Source of the DNA: Parapristionchus giblindavisi
Lineage: Eukaryota; Nematoda; Chromadorea; Rhabditida; Diplogasteridae
Assembly: GCA_943737045.1 (NCBI GenBank)
Contig: CALSFV010000350.1
Span: 1-64,000 of the forward strand
DNA length: 64,000 nucleotides
Direction of reading: 5' to 3'
Position 1 is the stretch's first letter; every line of letters begins with the position of its first letter. Shown here piece after piece: positions 30,201 to 44,056 of the stretch. Position numbers and translations under genes: made by a program. Below the pieces are notes generated by a model. That model saw nothing but the letters and a program-made list of their open reading frames with translations. It made no database searches and had not been told where the DNA came from.

Positions 30201-32130
30201 CCGCCGCGTTTCCGTCGTTACGATAGAGGTTACGGCGTAGGCACGCGTAAGGCAAATGTAACGATCCATTAGAAATCTACACTACAGTAAGACAGACAGA
30301 CTACCGTACCGTTGATAGCGCATAGCCTCCTCCTCCTCGTCCTCCAGTATGGTCTCAGCGGACGCGGCGATGCGCCTTGGCGCCAGCGCCACACCGCCCG
30401 CGTGAGCGCGAAGTGTCGCTAGCCAGACGGAGATCGCGTCCATCTCCTTGCGCAGCGTGAACAACTGTAGTAAGTAAAACGATTAGAGACAAGAAATAGG
30501 CGATAATAAATAAAATTGTGTTATTTTAATTAAAAATATATCTAATTGTAAAGGAGAAGGATAGGACATAAATTACTAGAATTATAGCAGTTCTGTTGCC
30601 AGACGTTTTGTAAGTTAATTACTTCTAATACGACGCTTTTCATCATTATTAATAATTTTTATTGCATAAATATTGCTATACAGTAATCCACCGTACCTCA
30701 TCCTTGACCGTCTCATTCAGCATCTTGGCCGCGTCGATTGCCGCGCGCTCAGCGGACAGCCGCGTGCGCTCCATCGCGCGCTTCTGCTCGTCCGTGTGCG
30801 CTGCAATGCCACATGGTAGCATGCCAAATAGGACTAGCATGATACATAAGCTCCGCCCCATCAGCATACCAATGTATTGCCGACAGCTCGCTGAGGTACT
30901 GAGGTTTATTTATTTATTATTCATTTATTCCATCAAATATGTATTGCGCAAATGCAATGCGCAAATCAACTACTACTCCACGCTCCGCCCACACAAGTAT
31001 GTCACATGCTAGCATGCCAAACATGACTAGCATGCTACACGAGCTCCGCCCCATCAGCATACCAAATAGCTTATGTCGAAAAGTATGTTACAAAGTACCA
31101 AGCCTGACCGGATTTTGAGCCAAAATTTCACAAAAATCGAAAAATCTGACCGGATTTTGAAAACCGATAACCTAGCAGCTATTCGACCTATGCTCAGCAC
31201 ACCAAATAGGCTCCGCCCCCTTAGCATACCAATATACTGTCGGGACAGCTCGCTGAGGTACTCGGACGACAGCGACATGTTCAATTCCAGCGCGGCGATA
31301 CGCTTGTTCAGCTTCATGAAGACCGATTCCTGCAAAGACAAAGAAGTGTTGGGCATAAAGGAAAACCTTTAAAAAAAATGTTCTAAATTTTGAAAAAAAT
31401 CAGTGCCCGTTCATAAAGTGACACCCCAAGCTATTTTAAAACGCTCCGCTCTGGCCACAGTCTAACACTCTCTTTGTCTAGAGAGTGGAGAATGAAAATA
31501 GCTTGTGGTATGCCTTTCACAGAAAACACAAGAAATTACAAAAGGGCTACGCTCTTTTTAGAGACACGAATAGCCACCATAAATCAATAACCATAAAGTA
31601 GGAGTACAGTTTATAGCCTACCTTGTGACTACTCGTTCCTGCCGGCAGCCCGTCAAAGATGCTGGCGGGCGGATGCGGCTGCGTTGGCGCCGCGGGCGTG
31701 GCGCTCGAGGGCGTCGGAACCGGCGCGGTCGGAATGGTGGGCGTGGTCTGAGTGGGCGTGGTCGCAGTGGGCGGAGCCTGTGATGGCGATGCAGGCGGCA
31801 CGGCAGAAGGTACGGCATTTGCAGCAGACGCAGGAGCAGGAGTGACGACAGGCTTTGGAACTGCAAAAAATATTAATAATCATAATAAATAAATATATAA
31901 ATATTAATAAAATAACGAGAATCCGTTTAAAAAAAAATTATAAATAAATTAGGAAATATGATACAACAACAAGTAAATGACAATGCTGAAACAAGTACTC
32001 ACCAGGCTGAGGCGATTTTGGGATCTGCTCGGTCTTCTTCTCTTCCTTCACCGGCGTCGCCGCGACAACAGGAGGAGGGACAACAGACGCGGGCAGCTCA
32101 GACGCCGTCACCTTAATAATAGAATAACTA

Positions 32131-32177
<47 letters not shown>

Positions 32178-34118
32178 GCGTTTTAGAAGAAAACACGGTA
32201 CAGAAGAGATAGAAGAGAACATACCTTGCTCGGTTTGACAGCGGGCGCTGGCGGTGGTGGCAGCGCGGACGCGACGCGTTCCGCCTCGACGCGGCGTTGC
32301 GCACCAGCAACGCGCGCGCGACGCGCGCGCATGCGACGGCTCGCCACCGCACTCGGCGCGGTCGAGAGCAGAGCGCCAGTGGCGCGCTTGCGACTGGTCA
32401 TCGGGCAGAAGAAGTGTACGCGCGGACACGACGCGTTCGCCCACGCGGACGTCGCGTCCGTTCGAGCGCACGACGCGTACAGCGACTCGGCGCGGCTGCA
32501 ATTATACATTTATTATTCTATTATACAATGTCATGGACGTTCATCAAAATGGACAACATTTCTTCTGTGAAGTCACGACAGCGCAACACAAAATCAACAG
32601 CTATTCTAGTGCGACAAGTGCGCGTGTAAAACCAAACCAAACCCTTTCTTGTTTTGTTTCGAATAACCTAACTCATTCCTCCCCTTATTGATCTTTATTA
32701 TCCGCATTGATTATAATAGATTGATCACTTATTTAACATTTATGTCAGCCCCCCCCCCCCTGTCTATAACCCACCCCTTCCTTATTCCTTCCCATATTCA
32801 TCATCGGAAAGCAAGGCTTCAAGGAAGAATTTCAATTTCATTTCAATTCATTTAATTTCAAACACACACACACCGCTTCAGCAATGCTCTCTCTCTCGTT
32901 TTCTTTGTTTACGAGTTATACCAAGTCGTGCGGGGGGAGATCACTGCCAGGTCAGTGGTAACTCACGACAATATAAACAACTATAAAACTATACGTACGG
33001 TATGGCCGTTTGGAACCCTTTCGAACCATATCCCCATTCCCACAGCACAACAATATCACCGTACCTGTTCTTCCTGCTCTCCACACTCTCCACTCCTCCC
33101 TTGTTCGTTCCTCCTCCTCCTCCTCCCACCACCTCGATAATCTTCTTCAGCAGCTTGCCGCTCATCACCTCCTGCACCAGGCCCGCAGCGGCGTCTGGCG
33201 CCTGTGTCGTGGTCGCGGTGGATGAGGGCGCCACGACCGGTTCAGCAGGGGGCGTGACCACGACGGTGGGCGGGGCCTCCAACGACGTTGTGGGCGGGGT
33301 CTCGGTGGACGATTCCGCCGGCGGCGGTTTCTCGACCTCTTCCTGCAAGAGCAATACGATCAAAGAGTACATGGTCCTTTCTATCATTATTATAATTATT
33401 TCTCCTATCGCTCCTGTATTTGCTGTCGCACCTGTCACGGGTGTATCAAATAAATAAAAATACATCTTTTTATATTTTGGCTTGCTCTATGCAACTATTT
33501 ACTGCAAACAACGTTATTCATACGCTATTCATACATTTTCATACCCTCGCAATGCGAGAATTCACCAACTATTTATGGCCCATTTTAGGCCACTTGATGG
33601 CTAAAAATGACTATTTTTAAGCGAAAAGAAACGAATTTTCTAAATCTACCCACCATATTTCGAAAATTTACCCACTATATTAAAAACCATACATGGGCGG
33701 GGTACCTGGAGCTAGATTCTACAGGGGGAATCCGAACGAAAAATGGTTAATTTTACAGGGGGCCTTCACTCTTTTTTTTTGAAAAATTTCACCAAAACAT
33801 CGTTTTTTACAAGGGGCATTCCACAAATTTTCGAAAAGCCTTAATCTTACAGGGTTCACCCCCCCTCCCCCTGTCGGCGCCCATGTATGATGCACATCAT
33901 ACCGTCTGTTTCTTCTCCGGTTCCTGCTGCGTCTGCTGCGGCGGCTGTTCGGCCGCGACGCTTTCCGCGTGCGTCGCGGTCGCGGTGAGCCGCGACGCAA
34001 CCGCTGTCGCTTCCGCCTCATACTCGTCGACCATGGACACGCCCAGGACGCGCACCAGCGACAGTGTGCAGTAGTGCTCGGCGCCGTGATGGGAGAGCAG
34101 ATCGAGCTGGAATTATCG

Positions 34119-34174
<56 letters not shown>

Positions 34175-37100
34175 TGTATTTCCTTATGCGATACATTAAA
34201 CAGATGAAAGAAGTGTGAAAGAATAATTGATTGAATGAGTATAACTTATTACAAATTAATTAGCGATTATTCTTAACCTGATTGATTCTACAGGGTATAT
34301 TAAATGCAAAAAAATGTAATAAATGTTAAATGTAAAAGGTATGCGGTACACTGCGAGGACTATAATGAGAGAAAAAGACCCGCGAGATTCGTGTTTCATT
34401 ACCTTGATAAACTTGGAGTAGATGCGCTTGTCCGCCGGCACGGTCAGCGTGTGCACGGAGCGCGTGTCCGCGATCGTCCACTCACCTACAACAACAACAA
34501 AAATAATAATAATAATAATAATAATATTTTAAAAATAAATAACCGTTACGAATTATTTTATCGATCTTTGACCCTCGTATTCAACAAAACAATTCACACG
34601 ACACATACACTGATAAAACATGTTCTCAGTATTCTTCGTAAAACGTATGCGAAATACGATTGACAAAGATCAAAGATCAAAGTCCAAAGATCACTGACCA
34701 AGCACCGTCCATTGCGCGTTCGGGAAGCGTTCAGCGGCCGAGAAGCGCACGCTGGCCGGTCCCGACGAGAATAGCTCGAAATTGGCGATATCGATCGTTC
34801 GAGGCTGCAAAAGTGATTACGGTAGGATAAGGATACGGTAGGATATGGTAAGGATTACGGTAGGTCACTCGATTTTTTTATTGCTTTCCTCAAGGAAACG
34901 TCATAAAGATTGCACATTAGAGAAAAAATAGGTAAAGTCAGAGGATCAATAATATTAATATTAGCCATAGGTCGAACGTTATAATTTAGCTAAATGCATT
35001 CGTTTTTCCAACAAAAAAAAATCCTGAAAGGCATCGTAGTTTGCATCGCACTTTTCGACCTATGATATTAGCAAAAAGTCAGTCCATGATAGTCGGACGC
35101 AGTGCATCTACCGTGTACCTGTATCGTAAACGTGATAAAGATTGCGCATTATAGACAAAAAAACTAGGTGAAATCAGCAGTTCAATACAACTGAATATTG
35201 GCAAAAAGTCAGTCCATGATAGTCAAACGCAGTGCATCTACCGTGTACCTGTATCGTCTCGCACATCTCGATCACCAGCTGCTTGTGCTGCGCCTTGTCG
35301 CACGGATTGCGCATGTAGTCGTCCTTCTCCTGCAAGCAATCAATAAATCGATAATCTTACAATAAATCAATACATAGAATAGTAGCAAAAAAAATAAATT
35401 CATCAATGTCTAACAATACGAACAAGAAACATCTAAATGTGACGTTTTCAGAAAGGACAGCATTCTTTTGTAAATCGATAAATCAAAAATTTCAAAGCTT
35501 ACAGTACCTTGTCGTTCAGGACCGCCTTCGTGTTCTCAGCCTCGGGGTTAGCGTAGATCACCTGTAACAAAATATATATATGAATATTTCAAAATGCGAC
35601 CACGATGGTTCGTTGTCGTAATAATTTTAATAATTTGTGCAAATATCTCCTGAAAGTACAAGCTACGCTATAACGAACATTTGAAAATGAAACAACTGTG
35701 CTGCGCAAAATCAATAGGTGACATCCCTAAAACATTCAAGACGCGAGCAATCGTCTTCAGATTCACGGAACTGTCTTCAACTTTGGCAAGGCATATCGAG
35801 ATTGACTAGCTCAAATAATCCCCAGTATTTACCGTAAATAGTTACAGTAGTTCACAGAAGGAACAACGATCTCTACAGATCTACAGAAGGTAGGAATGGA
35901 TGATAAATAGTAGTGATAGTTTCCATACTAACCGCAACTGTTAAAGGGAGCGTAACCCATCTGAAAAAAAGTCCAGAAATTCTGATTTGAATTTTTTTTT
36001 GAATTTCCGCCTCAATAATTTTTTGGAGTCGGCACTTGCCGACACGGGAACTCTACCACAAGATATCCAAAATCGTTCAAAACAATAAATTAACCCTCAA
36101 GAAAAGCGATAAACATTCGTCGACGCAATAATATTAATACATTGGTCTATTGTCCACAAAGCTAAGCTATAACGAATGTTTGAAAATGAAACACCTTTGC
36201 TGCGCGAATTCAACAGGTGAGATCCCCAAAATATTCAAGGTGCGAGTAATCGCATTCAGATTCACAGGACTCTCTTCAACTCTGGCAAGACATTTTAAGA
36301 ATGACTATGGTAGCTAGAATAATCCCTAGAAAATATCGTAAGTAGTTACCGTAGTTCACTCGAGGAAAAGCGATCTCTATCGATCGTTAAAGGAAGGAAT
36401 GGACGATAAATAGTAGTGAAAGTGTCTATACAAACCACAACTGGTAAAGGGAGAGTAACCCCTATGAAAAAGTTCGCAAATTATATTTTGAATTCCAGCA
36501 TCAATGAATTTTTTTGGAGTCGGCGCCATAGGTCGAATAGCTAGGTTATCGGTTTTCAAAATCCGGTCAGGTTTTTCGATTTTTGGCAAATTTGCCTCAA
36601 AATCCGGTCAGGTTTTTCGATTTTTGTGAAATTTTGGCTCAAAATCCGGTCAGGCTTGGTACTTTGTAACATACTTTTCGACCTAAGGTCGGCGCTTCCC
36701 AACACGGGAACTCTACCATAAGATATCCTAAATTCATTCAACGACAGTAAATTGAACTTCAAGAAATGCGATAAAGGTTCATCACCGAAATCACACTAAT
36801 AATGTGATCAATTATCACACGTCATTCGTCAAGTAAGCTACGCTATAACGAATGCTTGAAAATGGAATAACTTTGCTGCGCTAATTCAACAGGTGACATC
36901 CACAAAATATTCAAGACGCTAACAATCCCTTTTCAGATTCACGGCGTTGTCTTCAACTTTGGCAAGACATTTTAAGAATGACTATGGTAGCTAGTAAAAA
37001 TAAATCCCCAGAAATTACCGAAATTACCATAAGTTCAGTTCAGTACCGTAATTAGTTACCGTAGTTCGCAAACGAAGAGCGATCTCTACAGATATGTAAT

Positions 37101-40100
37101 GCATCGTTACATTTGCCACACGTGCCTACGCCGTAACCTCCGCAGTAACGACAGAGACGCGGCGGAGGGGGTTACGGTGTAGGCACGCAAGGCAAATGTA
37201 ACGATGCTTAAGGAAAAGGTGGTAGTTTGCGAGAAAAATGAATAAGAAACAGTACCTTGGCTCCGCACTCGCGCGACGCGTAGTTCCGCGACGCGGTTGC
37301 CGCGACCGCAACGACCGCTTCGGGCGGCACCGGAACGTGGACGCGGGCGTGCGGCTCGGCGCCTCCAGACACGGGCGGCACAGCCGCCACCACGGCGGGC
37401 TGCACGATCGTTGGCGCCTGCAACGTTCATCGTAGCGCAAGCACTTATGTGGTGTTAAAATCTTGGAAAAGTAGATGGAAAAGTGAGTAGTGTTAATTTT
37501 GTGAATGTAAAAGCAGTTGGACAAGTAGCAATATAACACTCGCGTAAAGGGTTTTTATTGTAAAAGTTTGTAAATTACGAAGTTATGCTACTTTCCCAAC
37601 TACTTTTACAATCACACAATTAACACTACTTTTCACCTTTCCAAGATTTTAACACCATATTACAGCGAATAATACATCGACCGGAATCGTCGGATTACGA
37701 CCGGAACGAAAAATTAACTACTCAAACCATACATTTGCATACCCTCACAGCGTGAGGAATGACCCACTATATACGGCGCATTTTCAGGTTCGACCCACTA
37801 TATAATGCTCATTTTTATGTGAAAGATTACAATTTTTGCGAAAAATAACCATTTTTCTAAATCGACCCACTATATAAAAACAATTCGGTGAGGGCACCAA
37901 AAATGTATGACTCAAACTGAAAACCTTCAGTTGTTCCTGTTGAAGTTTCTGCTTCGTCCACTCGTCAAAGGTCGCAATCTGCTTAGCGTCGGGCTTCATC
38001 GTGGTGGAGGTCGCATCTGCAAGTATCTCACAGATCAAAGATCAAAGATCAAAGATCAAACTATACATTAATAACAATAATTATGATTATTATTATTATT
38101 GCCCAAAAACTTGGCCCCATTTTGAAAATCTGTAAGGTTCGACCTATGGCTGCGTTGTATATAGGATGTGCAGGAACATGTCCAGTAGAAATTTCATATT
38201 TCCAATTCATAAGTATTTTAGGTATGGTAGTACCGTCGAATTAATGCGATTCGGGGGCCACGATGCATAAAGTGCGGATGAAACGCGATTATGCCGGGCT
38301 CAAATTGAGTTGATCGTTTTCGTAGACTAGACAATATCGGACCAAGTTGGAGGTAAAACAGTGGAACAGACCTATTGGACGAGCCCATATTGATCTATCA
38401 ATCGTGTCAAGAGTATTTTCGCGATCTATTTCTTCTCATACTTGTATACTCTCTCTCTAACACTTGGCATAGATGTAAATGATGATGAACATTTTCTTAA
38501 TTTTAACCCATTTTTTAACATCTTTATGATGTATGATAAATAAAAATTACACTATTCCACAATTAATTTACCAGGAGTGGTAGTACTACTACTGCTATCG
38601 GTCGGTGGCGTCGTCGCGTCCGTTTGAGGAGGGGGAGGAGGCTGTAGCGGCGCGGATGCGTCCGCGTTCATGATAGGCGGAAGCGTGGGCGCCTCCTCAG
38701 CCGCGGGCGGTGTCGTGTCGCATGAGGCCAGACTGCAAAGTTATTCGATAGTGTGTTTGAATCGGTTTAATATACCTAACCACAACACAATCCCATCCCC
38801 ATCGCCCTCTCTTTTAATAATTTTGATATTTCACATATTTCCAAGCACTCGAACACTTTGTACTTGTTGATACACCCTGGTCGTGTACGATAAATAAAAT
38901 TCAGGTAACTGCATTTTCCCCCAGAGTATTCAGTGATCCCACTAGCACACGTGTCATAGCATTACTCCCCCCTGTAAATCTTCATTTCAATCGCATTTTA
39001 CTTGTTGAAACTTTGTTTCGATGAATAATAAATAAAAGAATACATTGCAGCCCATTCACTTTATTGCCAATTTTCCAATATCCGCTCCACCATTGTGTTC
39101 GGAAACACCGTTATACAAAAGTATTGCATTATTACATACATCGAATCTCATTCACGAATGCCACATATCGCTTTTCATCCCTTTTCAAAAGCAAACGCGA
39201 ACACACACATATGAGTGGGTGGAAGAGCAACCAAAATTTCATTTATTTATCACATCGCCTCTTTTCATCCATCCAAAATGTAGTACACGTCAGCAGTACT
39301 TTTCGAAATACATGGTATTTATTCATAGACTCTGTAGACCTAGAGGGTTCTAGGTTTCTATTATTGGAGACCGCAGAGTCGAAAAGTTCACTAGACGTAC
39401 TCTACAGTATTTTCAGCGTTTTATCAGCGTTATTGTAGAAAACAAGAAATCAGACAGAGTTTTCTACTGTTAGTACTACTACTACTATAATCACAAGAAT
39501 CTTGCGCGCAATGACCAGTGGAACTGACCCATTGTACACTTTTTGCTCTACACGATCGAGGGGAGGAATGAAATTAAGCAATCCACGCGCAATTCAACAA
39601 GCAAAGCGCAACGAATCCAATCATCTCTGTGCGCATTAGACTTCCGCGATCCCCACTGAACGAAGATAAAATTTTCGTGTGCCGAAGATGGGATTGCCAC
39701 ATCGCCCTCATGTATTAAAGTTCACGTTATTATCATTATGACATCGTTGGACATGGTCTCTATTTCTCGTGACATTCATGAGATTCGATTCGATCGAAAA
39801 TAAGACGGAGAGCGTGTGACTCTTCTTCCTCTCCCTCTCCTTTTCCCTATCCCTCACCTCTCTAACCCTCTAACCCTACAACTATCTCAATGCAGCACAC
39901 TGCTTTATCGCTCTGTTGTTGCCCCATCTGCCAATTAGTTTATTACACCTACTAAGTAAGTTCGCGCTCAAACGACTAACAAAACCCTTACGTGCGCCTC
40001 ACTAGAACTTCGCTCAACAAGGAACTAACGTAGGCATACATTCACAAAAAACATCGCCGAAATTCATCTAAACGAGCACAAGCTTGGTAGCAGAAGATTT

Positions 40101-43100
40101 GCAAAAAACTATGGCAAATCACCTGCTAACCGTACAGAGGAAAAAACGATTAAATAATAATAATAATAATGATAACATTAATAATATTATTATTCATCAC
40201 CGTCCCTCTCAAACGCCAATCAGCAATAATGGTGCATGTTATTCGCACACATTTCGTATACATCGAGTGAAAATGTACATGTTCTCGTCAATCATAATCA
40301 CAACCACAGCAAACATTAGTGTGTGAGGTGCACACACATGTCAATATCAATAGATGACATGTCCAGAGGCCATAGGTGGGCGCGCTGGGGGAAAGGCTGT
40401 GCGCAAACCGGGGAATTGTAAGGCAAGGCTATGCGCATGACCATTTTTTAGCAGATTTGACTGGAAATTTTCCAATTTTTGAGAGGCAAGGCCCCTCAAA
40501 GGAAGGCAAGTCTGTGCGCAAAAAGAATTCGTTTTCACGCGCCCACCTATGCCAGAGACCATACATGGTCCAGGTAGACGGAGCTCGATTTCACATTACA
40601 GGGAACTTGATTTTGATGATCGAGGCATGCTAAGTTAAGGTTTGAGTTCATCGAACTAAGGAACCCATCTACTAATAAGAAGTATACTATGCCAATGGCA
40701 GGGTACATGACCAATCGATCATCAGCATCCTACGGACTTAGTTACAGTAACCCCATTAGCCACACTGTCCTTTCCACTGCATACACATTTATCATTCATC
40801 ACTTCATCTTATGTTAGAATACATCCAATCATTATCATCATGAGGCAATACTGAAAATATCACCCAACTCTCATTCTACTCTCACTGCACTCTCTCAAAT
40901 TCGAATACTCTCTTGTCTACCCTGTCTACACTCTCCATCTCTGCACTCTCTCACTCTGCCACACTCCCTCGTCCAATATTTGCCTCATTACTACTTTCTC
41001 CTATCACATGCACTGTACACATTGGACGATCAGAAATAGATCAAGATGAGATGTGATGTGAGAGAACGAGAGAACTAGAGAGAGCAAGCGAAACTTATCC
41101 CAACCTAGTTCTTCCTCTAACCCTCGCTCTCAAACGCTTTTCTCACTTACTCTTCCATACTTGACCTAAGGCTATTATGCTGGTCGAGAGGACGAGAGAG
41201 CGAGAGCAACTCAGAGAGTACAGAGAAGCAGAGAGCACTTAGACTCCGAATACGAACTGACACATTGTATGTACTCTTTCCTTCACTTTCCATTCACGGA
41301 ACGACAGAAAAAACGCCTACCAAGATTAGAGTTGAATAGCGCCCGACCCACATATTGCGCAGATTGAAATCGCGTGCGTGCTGGCCGGCCAGTGGAACAT
41401 GTTTTATTCTTGATTGGCCAGCGGCGGCGCAAAAAGCATCGCGGGCGACCGTTTTCCATTAGATCCTGATCAAATTGTGCACGATGCGATCGATCAAGTT
41501 AGGGAGCACGCGCGCGAGCCACAGTACCAACTCTGTACCCGCTACAGTGCCCAGTATCCCGGGTCTATCCAATCAATCGATAACTCACAACATCCACCTC
41601 GATTTTATTGATTATTGATCGTACGAGGGACAGATGAATAAGGAATGAATCATAGCTAATCCCTAGTTTTCCTTCCAAAAATTAGGAACATTTATGAGTT
41701 TGTATTACAGGAAAGACCAAAGAACAAAGGCGTTCGAGGGAATTGGGGAAAAGAAAAGAGAGCGTTGATACAAAAGACAGGAAAAACAAATACAATAGGC
41801 AAAATTGCATCCAATTTGAGGGGAAATCACATAGGCACAGAGATAGAGCCAATTTACACACTCAAAAAGACCCAACGACAATTCCATTACAGTATTCCTA
41901 GCCCAGCATACAGTAACCCCCGGTTCTCCATCCAAATCAATCAATAACTCACAACAAAATCAATATCAGGCAGCCGATGCGTACGTGCATATCTCCACTT
42001 CTTTCTGCGTCGTATACTTATCGTAGTCGAAGTAGTACTAGTAGTAGTAGTATATGTCTGATGATGATGATGAGGTGGGCGGGGCGACGACTCGACGATC
42101 ATGCCAGTGTATGCCGTAGATGATGTGATGGATGGGCGGTGATCACAATCCAGTCAGGACCATTCCTGCGCGCTGCCTGCCCACTACAGAAGACAGAGGA
42201 TGATTCTTGTTGGCAATGTGCCAAGATTCAAACGTATAAGTACGAAAAGTATGGCCGACAAAGAGGCAGAAGCGACGAAGAGGTGTTTAAAAAACGGCTA
42301 AATGTCATGGCAACCAAGTATCAGACAGAGCAAGGATAGGAAGAGCGAGAAAGAGAGAGAGATGGAGCGAGAAAATGACTGCATCCGATGAAAAGTGTAC
42401 ATAGTGAAACTATACAACTGAAGTAATGGGCAATATTAAAAGAAAAGAGCTGTACAAAAGTGACAATGACAATGACATAGAGATGGAGGAAAAGAGATAA
42501 TGACAGAGAGATAGAATGACATTGGCAACAATACTAACACAGTACCATTGGGATACATACAGCAAGATATAGTGATAGAGTAAGAGCGCGCAAGAAACAG
42601 TAGATGCGTGGCTTATTTTTTTTAAAGCTTTAGTGACTCGATAACTATCGATGACATGTGCACTAATACAATAGTAATGCAATTATTTCTTTTCAAATTA
42701 AAAGATGCAAATTGAGAGGCAAATAATCAATACAAAACTCGGGAAACCAATCAAAATCAGAGCAAGCGTATACATCAATGTAAAAGTTTCTAAAAATCGA
42801 GAAAAAAAAATTATTATTATTATTATTATTATTAATGAACACATATTGTTCAGCGGTGAGAGTTGGTGAGATCAACAAAAGCGAAGAAGGCGAAGGATGG
42901 AGGAGAGGGAAAAGGCTCTAGAACTGGATATATATTGAGGGAAAAAGAAAGATGATGAGAGAGGAGAGCGAGAGGAGGATGGAGAGCAAGAAAGACAGAA
43001 AAAAAGAAGATGACAAGCGGTGTAAAAGGTCAGCGCTGACTGCGAAAAAACATACAATAGAATTAATATATTTCATTCTCACAATTACATTGAAGCGCTT

Positions 43101-43881
43101 TACAGAGGTCAACTAAGCGGTGGGTGGCTTGATCTAGTGTCATCACTTGATATGAATAAAGCATTAGAATTAGTATGTGGAAGGTCATCGTCATCTGTAG
43201 TGATTCGATACGGTTCCATCGATCACTATATAATATATACAACATGGAATAAAGAATAAGAAAAGTAATAATAATAACATGAAAAGATACAGCGGTCAAT
43301 GTCAAACAGTCATAGGTCGAATAGCTAGGTTATCGGTTTTCAAAATGCGGTCAGGTTTTTCGATTTTTGGCAAAATTGGCTCAAAATGCGGTCAGGTTTT
43401 TCGATTTTTGTGAAATTTTGGCTCAAAATGCGGTCAGGTTTTACGATTTTTTGGGAAATTTTGGCTCAAAATGCGGTCAGGCTTGGTGCTTTGTAACATA
43501 CTTTTCGACCTATGCAAACAGTCTTCATAAGAGATAATGTACGCTTATTGGCATAAAGTGCGGAGGGCTAAGAGCTAAGCAAGTGTTGCAACACGAAAGT
43601 AGCAGGTTAGATCCTCGTTCTTTCTTTCTTACTTTCGTGTCCAACATGGAGGCAAGCACTGGGTAAGAAAGCAACGACGCTGCCAGAATAAAATAAATAC
43701 TACTACTACATTACTAAAAAAAGATTTACTAGAGCCTTGAGACCTAGCTCTACCGAGAAGAGCTAGCTGGAAAGGCTTAAAGTTCGCAACTTAAAGTGGG
43801 TAGAGGTGAGAGAAGAACAGAGGCAGAAGCCAACAGATAAGGATCAAGGATCAAGAATAAGATCCGCAAGGAAGAGAATGA

Positions 43882-43940
<59 letters not shown>

Positions 43941-43965
43941 GGGAGGGAGAGATAGAGAGATAGAT

Positions 43966-44056
<91 letters not shown>

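Noticed and set aside
32183..32691. Long plus-strand frames across 32226-32691
   Set aside because: Antisense shadows of SUN gene exon 12, which has consistent phases and flanking splice sites on the minus strand.
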